Positions 25,048 through 34,300 of a stretch of 64,000 nucleotides of DNA are shown here, piece after piece. Under the pieces are notes generated by a model, which had not been told where the DNA came from, made no database searches, and saw only the letters and a list, made by a program, of their open reading frames with translations. The stretch is from Kribbella soli (lineage in GTDB: Bacteria > Actinomycetota > Actinomycetes > Propionibacteriales > Kribbellaceae). Position numbers and translations under genes: made by a program. The stretch covers positions 434,001 through 498,000 of the forward strand of contig NZ_SJJZ01000006.1 of assembly GCF_004331345.1 (NCBI RefSeq), read 5' to 3'. Each line of letters opens with the position of its first letter. Positions within the stretch are counted from its first letter, which is position 1.

Positions 25048-27471
25048 TCATGCGGTGTCGCCGTGGACGAGGGCCGCGGCATGGTCGACAGCCGCCGCCA
25101 CGTCGCCGTCGGGTGGGAACAGCAGCGCCCGCCCGACCACGAGCCCGCGGACCGAGGGCAGCTCGAGCGCCTTGCCCCACGAGGCGTAGGTCGCTTCCGG
25201 CTCCGCCGTCGGATCGCCGCCCAGCAGCAGCGTCGGCAGAGTCGTTGCCTCCATCACCCGATCGAGCTCGTCCACGACCGGCAGCTTGAGCCACGTGTAC
25301 GCACTCGTCGCGCCGAGACCCGACGCGATCTGGATCGACTTGATGACCGAGTCGGGGTCGAGCAGGTTCGCGACCCGCCCGTCCTCGCCGCGCGTCGACC
25401 AGAACGGCTCCACCATCGCCATCAGCTTGTGCTCGGCCAAACCGGTCACCGCCGCGGCACTACTCTCCAACGTCGCCACGGTCCCCGGGTCGCCGAGGTC
25501 GATCCGCGTCAGCATCTTCCCGCCGTCGAGCCGCCGCGCGGCGATCTCGTCAGCAGTCCGGTACGCCGTGAACCGATCGTCCAACTCGAACGCCGCCCCC
25601 TGCAACCCGCCCCGGTTCATCGATCCGATGACGACCTTGCCTTCCAACGCACCGAGCAGCAGCAGGTCCTCCAACACGTCCGGAGTGGCCAGTACGCCGT
25701 CCACACCCGGCCGCTGCAACGCGATCATCAACCGGGCAATCAGATCAGCCCGGCTCCCCATCGCCATTCGATCGCCCCGCACCCCCAACGCACCACGCGC
25801 CGGATGATCAGCAGCCACGATCAACAGCCGCCCGTCATCCCCCACCAACGCCCGAGTCCGCCGCTGCAACCACCCCTCGGCCACCCGCTCCGGATGCCGA
25901 ACCCGAACCTCGGTCAACTCCCCCAACCGCTCAGCAACCCCCTCCCCCCAAACCAACCCCACCGGCAGCGCACTACCCACACCCAAGAACCCCACGCCAG
26001 AGGCTTGCTCCCCAACTGAGGCACCCCCGCCAAGCTCACCAACCTGCTCAGCGTCCTCACCACCGTGCGCCAACTGAGCGCCACCCGGTGAGTCACCAGC
26101 CAAAGCACCACCAACGACCCCGGCGTCCTCCGCTCCGACACCAGCACCAGGAACACCTCCGGCTTCTGCGCCGACTCCAGCTCCGGCGCCGGCAGCAGCC
26201 CCGGCGGCCAAAGCACCAGCGGCGCCAATCGCGGCAGGGCCCTGCACACCTGCGCCGGCAGCACCAGCCGCGCTGGGGCGACTCGCCTGGTCTTCGTGGA
26301 GCTGTCCGGTGTCGTCCTCCGGGCCCGGAGGACTCGCTTCATGTGCCTGCTCCGACACACCGGGGTTGAAACTGACGGTCGGCTCGCCAGCCGCCTCCCC
26401 GCCAGTTCGAGAGGCTCCCGACAGCACACCCGACTGCTCGTCACCGGCCGAGAGCTGATCACCGGGCGGCTGACGCTCGCCGGGCGACGGCCGCTCACCG
26501 GGCAAGGGCTCTGCCTGCGGGACGCTCGCGCTGGCTGACGGTGGGATCGCGTGTGGTTGGTCTGCGGCGGTTGCTGCCTGCTCGTTTGAGCCCGGCGTAC
26601 CACCTGATTCGGCCGTGGCGACGACTGGTTCCTGGCTTGCGTCCGCAGTCTGTTCTGCTCGCGGCCCGTTGGTCTGCCGGTCTGCTGGGGCTGCGGGCAA
26701 AGTCGCTCGCTGCTCTCCACGGACCGTTTGACCGCTCACCTGATGCCCCGGCGAAGCCTCCGCCCTGCCCAGCCGCTGCTCACGCCCGGCCTGCTCACCT
26801 ACTACCTGCTCACCTACTGCCTGCTCACCAACGGCCTGCTCACCAACGGCCTGTTCGCCCGTTGTCTGCTGGGGTGTGGGCAGGTTCAGGTTACCGATGA
26901 CGGTTGTCTGGCCGTCGGGGGTTGCGGAGGGCGTCCCCTGGGAGGCGTCCATCATCACGGTCACGTCATCGGGGCCCGGTGTGTCTGGGCGACGCACAAC
27001 AACCGCCCGGTCGTTCAGTCCGGCAGTCGGGGCGTCCGGGTCGGCGTACGGTCGCGCGGACCCCGCAGGCTCCGTCGGCCTGTTCACGTCCGACGGCTGC
27101 GAGATGACAGTCGAGTCGTCCGACCCGGCGTACGTGGATCGTTGGGCGGCACGTGCGGTGACGTCATCGGACCCGGCGTACGGCGACGCTTGGGCGGCTC
27201 GTGCGTCGGGGGCGGGGGCGGCGGGAGAGGTTGGCGTCCGTGGGTGGGGCGGGGGGGGGCGGTTGGAGATGACTGTTGGGTCGTTTGCGCCGGGTGTGAG
27301 GACGGTGGATTCGTTGGCCCAGTCGGTCTGGTCTGCGGCGGGGCGGCGGGCTATGACGGTTGGGTCGTTGGGGCCCGGGGTGAGGGTGGTGGGGTCGGGG
27401 TCTTCATGGGGGCGGTGGATGGGGATGGGACGGGCGTGTTCGGAGTACTGGTCTTCGTCGTGGGGGGTCAT
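25048..27471 (-). CDS. Cgl0159-type (IolJ-role) aldolase fused to a 520-residue low-complexity N-terminal extension
   Basis: 807 residues. The C-terminal 289 form a complete Cgl0159-like TIM-barrel aldolase (LLIVAADHPARGALGV, VVIGSMNRGGLQGAAFELDD, LDGGKMLTRID with the candidate Schiff-base Lys, TSAYTWLKLPVV). In inositol operons this family should cleave 2-deoxy-5-keto-gluconate-6-phosphate. The first 518 residues are disordered: repeated (D/S)(P/S)TV(I/L) units, Pro/Gln/Glu-rich text, a VGEQA pentapeptide array near residue 210 and an Ala/Gly-rich stretch. The ATG overlaps the iolC stop (ATGA), so ribosomes from iolC enter the extension directly. Relatives are about 290 residues. I see no stop or frame break across the junction. 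Confidence 0.85.
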   Translation of the reverse strand: MTPHDEDQYSEHARPIPIHRPHEDPDPTTLTPGPNDPTVIARRPAADQTDWANESTVLTPGANDPTVISNRPPPPHPRTPTSPAAPAPDARAAQASPYAGSDDVTARAAQRSTYAGSDDSTVISQPSDVNRPTEPAGSARPYADPDAPTAGLNDRAVVVRRPDTPGPDDVTVMMDASQGTPSATPDGQTTVIGNLNLPTPQQTTGEQAVGEQAVGEQAVGEQVVGEQAGREQRLGRAEASPGHQVSGQTVRGEQRATLPAAPADRQTNGPRAEQTADASQEPVVATAESGGTPGSNEQAATAADQPHAIPPSASASVPQAEPLPGERPSPGERQPPGDQLSAGDEQSGVLSGASRTGGEAAGEPTVSFNPGVSEQAHEASPPGPEDDTGQLHEDQASRPSAAGAAGAGVQGPAAIGAAGALAAGAAAGAGAGVGAEAGGVPGAGVGAEDAGVVGGALAGDSPGGAQLAHGGEDAEQVGELGGGASVGEQASGVGFLGVGSALPVGLVWGEGVAERLGELTEVRVRHPERVAEGWLQRRTRALVGDDGRLLIVAADHPARGALGVRGDRMAMGSRADLIARLMIALQRPGVDGVLATPDVLEDLLLLGALEGKVVIGSMNRGGLQGAAFELDDRFTAYRTADEIAARRLDGGKMLTRIDLGDPGTVATLESSAAAVTGLAEHKLMAMVEPFWSTRGEDGRVANLLDPDSVIKSIQIASGLGATSAYTWLKLPVVDELDRVMEATTLPTLLLGGDPTAEPEATYASWGKALELPSVRGLVVGRALLFPPDGDVAAAVDHAAALVHGDTA
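26790..26864 (-). repeat. Five 15-bp tandem repeats encoding VGEQA units
   Basis: Five consecutive 15-bp units of the form cctgctcacc(t/a)ac(t/g)(a/g) run from 26790 to 26864. The third and fourth are identical, the first two differ by one base, and the fifth has diverged. Read on the minus strand they encode the VGEQA-type pentapeptide array in the aldolase extension. Length change by multiples of 15 bp would keep the frame. Confidence 0.85.
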
Positions 27472-28409
27472 GCTTCGGCTCCCAGGTGGGAGAGGACTTC
27501 TTCGGTCGTGGGCATCGCGGTGGAGCATTCGAGGCGGGAGGCGACGATCGCGCCGGCGGTGTTGGCGAACCGGATGATCTTCTCGAGCGGCCAGCCGGAC
27601 AGGAGGCCGTGGCAGAGCGCTCCGCCGAAGCCGTCGCCGGCACCGAGGCCGTTGACGACGTCGACCGGGTACGGCGGGACCTCGACGCGTTCGTCCCGGG
27701 TCCGGGCGAGCGTGCCGCGGGGGCCTTGTTTGACGACGGCCAGGTCGAGGCCGCGGTCGAGGAGGGCCTGCGCGGCCTTGTCGGGATCGGTCTCGCCGAC
27801 GGCGACCTCGCACTCCTCACGGTTGCCGACAGCAACCGTGCAGTACTCGAGCGCGCGCGACACCTGCGAGTGTGCCTCGCTCGGATCGGCCCAGAACATC
27901 GGCCGGTAGTCCAGGTCGAGCACCGTGATCGGACGCCGCCCGCGAGCCTCCCAGGCGGCGAAGTGCGCGGACCGCGACGGTTCGGCGGACAGGCCGGTCA
28001 CCGTGGACCAGTAGATGCGCGCGTCGCGGATCGCGTCCAGGTCGAGCTCCGACGGGTTGATGACCAGGTCGGGTGCTTTCGGGAAGCGGTAGAAGTAGAG
28101 CGGGAAGCTGTCCGGCGGGAAGATCTCGCAGAAGGTGATCGGCGTCGGCAGGCCATCGACTCCGGAGACGAAGCGGTCGTCGACCCCGAGTTCGCCGAGC
28201 GTGCGGTGGATGAACACGCCGAACGGATCGTTCCCGGTCCGGCTGATCACCGCCGACTTGCGCCCGTGCCGCGCCGCCGCCACCGCTACGTTCGTCGCGC
28301 TCCCGCCAAGGAACTTGCCGAACGAGGTGACATCTTCCAGATGCGTCCCGATCTGCAGCGGATACAGGTCGACCCCGATGCGCCCGATCGTCAGTACGTC
28401 GTCCACCAT
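27468..28409 (-). CDS. iolC: 5-dehydro-2-deoxygluconokinase
   Basis: 313 residues of the PfkB/ribokinase family. The N-terminal GRIGVDLYPLQIGTHLEDV and FGKFLGGSATNVAVAAAR match IolC, and the C-terminal VVNGLGAGDGFGGALCHGLL holds the anion hole and catalytic Asp. It phosphorylates 2-deoxy-5-keto-gluconate at position 6. It lies 34 bp after iolE and is coupled by ATGA to the aldolase fusion. Relatives that are fused to the aldolase at their C-terminus (single two-domain IolC-IolJ) exist in some bacteria; here they are separate genes. Confidence 0.95.
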   Translation of the reverse strand: MVDDVLTIGRIGVDLYPLQIGTHLEDVTSFGKFLGGSATNVAVAAARHGRKSAVISRTGNDPFGVFIHRTLGELGVDDRFVSGVDGLPTPITFCEIFPPDSFPLYFYRFPKAPDLVINPSELDLDAIRDARIYWSTVTGLSAEPSRSAHFAAWEARGRRPITVLDLDYRPMFWADPSEAHSQVSRALEYCTVAVGNREECEVAVGETDPDKAAQALLDRGLDLAVVKQGPRGTLARTRDERVEVPPYPVDVVNGLGAGDGFGGALCHGLLSGWPLEKIIRFANTAGAIVASRLECSTAMPTTEEVLSHLGAEA

Positions 28410-28443
28410 CAGACCATCCCATCCACATGGGTCCCGGAGGCGG

Positions 28444-29328
28444 TCATTCGAGCCCCGCCGCGATCGACTGCAGGTGCGCGATACTCGCCCGTACGTCGGC
28501 CACGGGCCCGTCGTCCACCGGACGCGCTTGCAGGATCGTGTCCTGTTCGAGGACGTACCACCCGTCGTACCCGGACTTCTCCAGCGTGCTGACGATCGTG
28601 GTGATGTCGATGTCGCCGGCGCCCAACGGGCGGTACATCCCGGAGCGTACGGCGTCCGTGTACCCGACCTCACCGGACTGCACCCGCGCGGCCCACGCGG
28701 CGTCGACGTCCTTCAGATGGGTGTGGCGGATGCGGGACGTGTGCTCGACGGCCAGCGCCACCGGATCGACCCCGCCGATCAGCAGGTGACCGGTGTCGAG
28801 CGTGAGGCCGATCGACGAACCGTTGAGTACCTGCGAGACGTCGTCAGCGTTCTCGACCATCGTGCCGACATGCGGGTGGACGGTCGCCAGCACGCCCTGG
28901 GAGGCCGCCAACTCGGACAGCTTGTCCAGGTTGGCGAGCAAGGTGCTCCAGCCAGCAGCATCAAGCACCGGGCGGTCGTCGTACCCGTCCTGGCCGGTCG
29001 CTGCGGCGAGGACCAGGGTCCCGGCACCGGCCGCGACGAAACCCTCGAGTGCGGCGGCGACCTCCGGAGCGGGATCGTGCGATGGGTCGTGCAGGACGAC
29101 CGGCACGAATCCGCCGACGGCCCGAAGACCGACGTCTGCCAGGGTTTTCGCCTTGTCCCCGGGTTCGTCCGGCAGGAACCCGTCCGGGCCGAACTCGGTC
29201 GCCGCCAGCCCGACCGCGCGCATCTCGGCGAGCACCGTCGCGGCGTCGTACTGCCAGCCCCAGCCCGGCACCTCGCACACGCCCCACGAGATCGGAGCGC
29301 CGGCGATACGGGTAGCAATGTCAGTCAT
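28444..29328 (-). CDS. iolE: Inosose dehydratase
   Basis: 294 residues of the xylose-isomerase-like TIM-barrel family. The opening AGAPISWGVCEVPGWGWQ is typical of actinobacterial IolE. TVHPHVGTMVE, LTLDTGHLLIGG and HTHLKDVDA carry the metal-ligand residues, and YVLEQDT is the C-terminal Glu motif. It dehydrates 2-keto-myo-inositol to the trihydroxycyclohexanedione used by IolD. GAGGAGAG precedes the ATG. It starts 14 bp after the iolG2 stop. Confidence 0.93.
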   Translation of the reverse strand: MTDIATRIAGAPISWGVCEVPGWGWQYDAATVLAEMRAVGLAATEFGPDGFLPDEPGDKAKTLADVGLRAVGGFVPVVLHDPSHDPAPEVAAALEGFVAAGAGTLVLAAATGQDGYDDRPVLDAAGWSTLLANLDKLSELAASQGVLATVHPHVGTMVENADDVSQVLNGSSIGLTLDTGHLLIGGVDPVALAVEHTSRIRHTHLKDVDAAWAARVQSGEVGYTDAVRSGMYRPLGAGDIDITTIVSTLEKSGYDGWYVLEQDTILQARPVDDGPVADVRASIAHLQSIAAGLE

Positions 29329-29342
29329 ATGCGTAGCTCTCC

Positions 29343-30329
29343 TCAGAGCGTGACGATGCGGTTCTCGTGGCGGGACAGTTCGCAGGCGTCGGCGATCCGG
29401 AAGGCTGCGAGCGCGTCCCGGACCGTGCACGGCACCTCGCGGGTCCCGGCGACGACCTCGGTGAAAGCGGTCAGTTCAGCGACGTACGCGGGCTGGAACC
29501 GATCCATGAACGTCATGTGCGGTGGCCCTTCGGGGAAGCTGACGCCCGGCTCGGCCGACCGGAGCGCGGTGTGCGAGTCCAGGCCGACCGCGATCGAGCC
29601 GAGGCTGCCGTGCAGCTCCATCCGTACGTCGTGCCCGGCGCCGTTGTACCGCGTCCCGCTGACTGCGACGAACGTACCGTCGTCCAATGTCAGCAACGCG
29701 GCCGCCGAGTCCACGTCACCAGACTCGCTGAAGAACGTCTCGCCGCGGTTCGCGCCCGTGGCGTAGACGCTGACGACCTCGCGGCCGGTGACGTAGCGGA
29801 TGATGTCGAAGTCGTGCACCGTGCAGTCGCGGAAGAAGCCGCCGCTCTGCGGGATGTATTCGCGGTGCGGCGGGAAGGCGTCGTTCGTGTTCGCCCGGAT
29901 GTGGTGCACGAACCCGAGCTCACCCGTCTCCACGGCCGCCCGCGCCGCCTGGTACCCGGCGTCGAACCGGCGCTGGAAACCGATGTGTACCGGGACGGTC
30001 GCCGCCTCCACCAACGCCAGTACCCGCTCGGTCTCCGCCAGGTCGAGCGCGACCGGCTTCTCACAGAACGTCGGTACGCCGGCCGCGAGCCCTGCCTCGA
30101 TCAACGAGGCGTGCGCGGACGTCGCCGCCGCGATGACGAACCCGTCCAGGCCGGACGCGAGCAGCGCCGGTACGTCGGAGACCGACGAGACGCCCAGCTC
30201 CTTCGCGACCGCCTGGGCCCGGGCGGGGTCCGCGTCGGCGACGACCACCTGATCCACCGCCGGCAACCCCTTCAGCGTCGCGGCGTGGAACGCCCCGATC
30301 CGCCCGACCCCGACCAACCCGATCCGCAT
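29343..30329 (-). CDS. iolG: myo-Inositol 2-dehydrogenase (second type, first gene of operon)
   Basis: 328 residues of the Gfo/Idh/MocA family with Rossmann motif GLVGVGRIGAFHA, catalytic CEKPVALDLAETE and the active-site segment GGFFRDCTVHDFDIIRYVTG, which is the usual IolG pattern. It oxidises myo-inositol to 2-keto-myo-inositol with NAD. As the promoter-proximal gene of the iol operon it is the best candidate for the main inositol dehydrogenase; the second copy is at 17261-18322. The spacer to the divergent GntR gene carries a palindrome and a TTGACA hexamer on the minus strand. Confidence 0.93.
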   Translation of the reverse strand: MRIGLVGVGRIGAFHAATLKGLPAVDQVVVADADPARAQAVAKELGVSSVSDVPALLASGLDGFVIAAATSAHASLIEAGLAAGVPTFCEKPVALDLAETERVLALVEAATVPVHIGFQRRFDAGYQAARAAVETGELGFVHHIRANTNDAFPPHREYIPQSGGFFRDCTVHDFDIIRYVTGREVVSVYATGANRGETFFSESGDVDSAAALLTLDDGTFVAVSGTRYNGAGHDVRMELHGSLGSIAVGLDSHTALRSAEPGVSFPEGPPHMTFMDRFQPAYVAELTAFTEVVAGTREVPCTVRDALAAFRIADACELSRHENRIVTL

Positions 30330-30415
30330 CCGCGCTGCCTCTCTCGAAGAACGGGCGCGCCACAGCCCCTGCGGCGCGCTGGTTGCTCGTCAGCTTTCCG
30401 GCCACGTGCCAGGGG

Positions 30416-30434
30416 TGTCAATACTTTGTTAACA
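30416..30434 (-). promoter_or_regulatory. iol promoter region: TTGACA and TGTTAACA palindrome
   Basis: On the minus strand a perfect -35-like TTGACA (30421-30416) lies next to the 8-bp palindrome TGTTAACA (30427-30434). Both lie about 90-105 bp before the iolG2 ATG in an AT-rich island of the divergent spacer. A matching -10 is not clear. GntR-family repressors often bind such TGT-ACA half-sites, so this may be the inositol-responsive operator. Confidence 0.45.
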
Positions 30435-30472
30435 CATTCTCACGTACGGACATGGCGGGGTACCATCCGCCC

Positions 30473-30595
30473 ATGACGGTATCGATGCCACGCCTCCGGC
30501 GCGGCGGGTCATGGGGCTGGAACTCCCGTCCTTCCCTCGTCGCTCCGGTCGCTGCGCTCCCTCCGCTCCTCAGTCCAGGACGGGAGGCCCCATGA
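30473..30595 (+). CDS. Possible 40-residue leader ORF overlapping gntR start
   Basis: An ATG-initiated frame (MTVSMPRLRRGGSWGWNS...) of 40 codons ends in a TGA that overlaps the gntR ATG as ATGA. It spans a 10-bp inverted repeat whose second arm contains the gntR ribosome-binding site. No Shine-Dalgarno sequence is obvious before it and the composition is Pro/Ser/Leu-rich. It may be a regulatory leader or chance. Low confidence. Confidence 0.22.
   Translation: MTVSMPRLRRGGSWGWNSRPSLVAPVAALPPLLSPGREAP
30523..30586 (+). promoter_or_regulatory. Inverted repeat sequestering the gntR ribosome-binding site
   Basis: CTCCCGTCCT (30523-30532) and AGGACGGGAG (30577-30586) are perfect 10-bp complements separated by 44 nt. 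The second arm contains GGGAGG, the likely Shine-Dalgarno sequence of gntR, 5 nt before its ATG. Pairing in the mRNA would hide the RBS. Structure seen; regulatory role inferred. Confidence 0.5.
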
Positions 30596-31332
30596 CCGGT
30601 GCTCTGCCGATCCAGCTCGATCGGGGCAGCCCGGTGCCGCTGTACCACCAGCTGGCCGAGCAGCTGACTGCCGCCATCACGGACGGCCGGCTGCGTCCGG
30701 GCGACCCGTTCGAGAACGAGCTCGGCATGTCGGACCGGCTGAACCTGTCCCGCCCGACGGTCCGGCGGGCGATCTCCGAGCTGGTCAACCAGGGCCTGCT
30801 GGTCCGCCGCCGCGGCATCGGCACCACGGTCGCGAACCAGATGGTGCACCGCAAGGCCGAGCTGACCAGCCTGTACGACGACCTCGCGCGCGAGGGCCGG
30901 ACGCCGCGGACCGAGGTGCTCGCGCTGGACTGCGCGGCGCAGGACGACCGCGCCGCCGCCGTACTCGAGGTCCCGCCCGGCACCCCGCTGGTCGCGATCG
31001 TGCGGCTCCGGTACGCCGACGACCTGCCGCTCGCGATCATGCGCAACTGGCTGCCGCCGGCCCTCAACGACCTGACCTTGGACGAGCTCACGAGCGACGG
31101 TCTGTACGCCGTCCTGCGGGCCCGCGGCATCCGGCCGACGGTCGCGCGGCAGCGCATCGGCGCCCGCAACGCGACCGCCGAGGAACGCCGTACCTTGCAC
31201 ATGTCGAAGGCGGAGCCGCTCATCACGATGACCCGCTCCGCCTACGCCGCCGACGGCTCCCCCGTCGAATACGGAAACCACTGCTACCGAGCCGACCAGT
31301 ACTCCGTGGACGTGGTCGTCTCCGAGCGCTAG
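30592..31332 (+). CDS. GntR-family regulator of the inositol operon
   Basis: 246 residues: winged HTH (PLYHQLAEQLTAAITDGRLR, then MSDRLNLSRPTVRRAISELV) and a UTRA effector domain with IMRNWLPPALNDL and DGSPVEYGNHCYRADQY. It is transcribed away from the iol operon and is probably its repressor (IolR role), with an inositol catabolite as effector. It is similar in several blocks to the GntR gene at 9856-10599. Start fixed by GGGAGG upstream. The last codon shares a CTAG palindrome with the convergent gdh stop. Confidence 0.92.
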   Translation: MTGALPIQLDRGSPVPLYHQLAEQLTAAITDGRLRPGDPFENELGMSDRLNLSRPTVRRAISELVNQGLLVRRRGIGTTVANQMVHRKAELTSLYDDLAREGRTPRTEVLALDCAAQDDRAAAVLEVPPGTPLVAIVRLRYADDLPLAIMRNWLPPALNDLTLDELTSDGLYAVLRARGIRPTVARQRIGARNATAEERRTLHMSKAEPLITMTRSAYAADGSPVEYGNHCYRADQYSVDVVVSER

Positions 31333-34300
31333 GCCTGGTTGGCGATCAGGGTTCGGACCAGGCGGAGACCTACGGAGAGGTGGGCCAGTTCGGGACCTTC
31401 GGTTTCGACGATCTCCTCCAGCATGGTGGCGGCCCGGGCCAGCGCCGTCGCGTTCTGGTCCTGCCAGGTGATGACGCGCTCCTCGGGATCGACCGACGGG
31501 TCGGTGGTGGCGAGGACCTGACGGGTGAGGCGGGCGTGCACGGCGTGCAGGTCGTCGCGCAGGGCGGCGCGGGCCATGGTCTGCCAGCGGTCGGTGCGCG
31601 GCAGGCCGATGATCCGCTCCAGGAAGCGGCCCAGCTGCAGCCGCTCACCGAGGGCGAAGTGGACCTTGGCGACCTCGAAGATGTCGATGTCCTCGCGGGA
31701 CGCGGTCTCCACGATCCCGAGCCCGCCGTACGCCGGCGGCAGCACCGCGATCCGGGTCGCGAAGTCCTCCGAGACTCCCTTCTGCACAAGGGCTTCCCGG
31801 CGCTGCTCGAACAGCGCCAGCTCGCGACCGCGCAGTACGTCGGGCAACGCCGCCGTCAGCTTCGCGATCCCCGGTCCGAAGAACTCGATGAGCTCCTCGA
31901 TGTCGACCGGAGGCCGCCGGGTGCTGACGAGCCAGCGCGTCGCGCGCTCGACCAGCGTCCGCGTCTCGAGCCGCATGTGCGTCTGCGTCGCGGCGTCGAC
32001 CACGTTGTCGAGCTCGGCGTTGCTCGACAGCAGTTCGGGCTGCGAGAAGATCCGCGACGCGGCCAGGTTCGCCCGGACCACGTCCTCGATGGTCCCGCCG
32101 GTCTCCAGTGAGAGCCGGTGGTACGCCGTGATGCCCGACGTGTTCACGAACTCGTTGACCACCTGGGTCGTGATGATCTCGCGGCGCAGCTGGTGACTCT
32201 GGATCTGGTCGGTGAACCGCTCCTGGATCGCCTTCGGGAAGTAGCTGGCGAGCTTGTGCGCCAGGTACGGGTCGTCCGGCAGCGACGTCTTCAGCAGCTC
32301 GGCGTCGAGCACGATCTTGGTGTACGCGATCAGCACCGACAGCTCAGGCGACGTCAGCCCACGCCCGTCCGCCTTGCGCTTCTTGAACTCGGTGACGCTC
32401 GGCAGGAACTCCAATTGCCGGTCCAGCAGCCCTTCCTTCTCGAGCCGCCGGACCCAGTCCTGGTGGACGTGCATCAGCGCCGGCGCCTGCTCGGCCGCGT
32501 TCGCCAGGGCGATGTTCTGCCGGTAGTTGCTCTTCAGCACCAGCGCCCCGACCTCGTCGGTCATCGACGCGATGATGTCGTTGCGCTGCTTCTCGGTCAG
32601 GTCGCCGTCCGCGACCACCGTGTCCAGCAGGATCTTGATGTTCACCTCGTGGTCGGAGGTGTCCACACCGGCCACATTGTCGATGAAGTCGGTGTTGATC
32701 CGGCCGCCGGCCGCGGCGTACTCGATCCGGCCGAGCTGGGTGAAGCCGAGGTTGCCGCCCTCACCGACCGCGCGGGCGCGCAGCTCGGACCCGTCGATCC
32801 GGATCGCGTCGTTCGCCTTGTCGCCGACATCGGCGTTCGACTCGCCGGACGACTTCACGTAGGTGCCGATGCCGCCGTTCCAGAACAGGTCGACCGGCGC
32901 CTTCAGGATCGCGTTCATCAACTCGGCCGGCGTCAACGTGACCGGGCCGCCTTCGAGACCAAGGGCATCGCGCACCTCGGCCGAGATCGGGATCGCCTTG
33001 TCGGTCCGCGGGAAGACCCCGCCGCCGGCGGAGATCAGGGACCTGTCGTAGTCCGCCCACGACGACCGCGGCAGATCGAACAGCCGCCGCCGTTCCGCGA
33101 ACGACGAAGCCGCGTCGGGCGTCGGGTCGAGGAAGATGTGCCGGTGGTCGAACGCGGCGACCAGCCGGATGTGCTCGGACAGCAGCATTCCGTTGCCGAA
33201 CACGTCACCGGACATGTCGCCGACCCCGACGACCGTGAAGTCCTCGCTCTGGCAGTCGTGGCCCATCTCGCGGAAGTGCCGCTTGACCGACTCCCACGCG
33301 CCACGGGCGGTGATGCCCATCGCCTTGTGGTCGTACCCGACCGAGCCGCCGGACGCGAACGCGTCACCGAGCCAGAACCCGTACTCCTTGGCGACACCGT
33401 TCGCGATGTCCGAGAACGTCGCCGTACCCTTGTCCGCGGCAACGACCAGGTAGGCGTCGTCGCCGTCGTACCGGACCACGTCGCGGGGCGGAACGATGTC
33501 ACCGGCAACGATGTTGTCGGTGATGTCGAGCAGCCCGGAGATGAAGGTCTTGTACGACGCGATGCCCTCGGCCAGCCAGGCGTCCCGGTCGACGGACGGA
33601 TCCGGCAGCTGCTTGGCGTAGAACCCGCCCTTCGCGCCGACCGGCACGATCACCGAGTTCTTCACCATCTGCGCCTTCACCAGGCCGAGCACCTCGGTGC
33701 GGAAGTCCTCGCGCCGGTCCGACCAGCGCAGACCGCCCCGCGCGACCGCGCCGAACCGCAGGTGCACACCCTCGACCTGCGGCGAGTACACGAAGATCTC
33801 GTACGCCGGCCGCGGCTGCGGCAGCTCCGGGATCGCCTTCGGTTCCAGCTTCAGCGAGATGTACGACCGCGGCTTCCCGTCGGCGCCCGGCTGGAAGTAG
33901 TTGGTCCGCAGCGTCGCCTTCATGACGGTCAGGTACGACCGCAGGATGCGGTCCTCGTCCAGGCTCTGCACCGTGTCCAGCGCGGCCAGGATCTCCTTCT
34001 CCAGCTGGTCCGTGCGCATCGTCCGGTCCGGGTCGTCGGCCGGTCCGCGCGCCGGGTCGAAGCTGGTCTCGAACAGCTGCACCAGCAGGCCGGCGACGTC
34101 CACGTGGTTGAGGAACGTGTTGTGGATGTAGTCCCGGCTGAACGGCGTACCGCCCTGCCGGAGGTAGCACTGGTACGCGCGCAGGATCGACACCTGCCGC
34201 CAGCTGAGGCTGCCACGCAGCACCAACGCGTTCAGCTTGTCGGACTCGGCCCGGCCCTCCCAGACCGCCTGGAACGTGTCGGAGAACAGGGTGCGCAGTT

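Noticed and set aside
25914..26720. Second open frame on the minus strand within the low-complexity extension
   Set aside because: Ser/Arg-rich text with no start context. The aldolase frame explains the region and is coupled to iolC. A frameshift joining the two was considered, but the aldolase frame is unbroken throughout.
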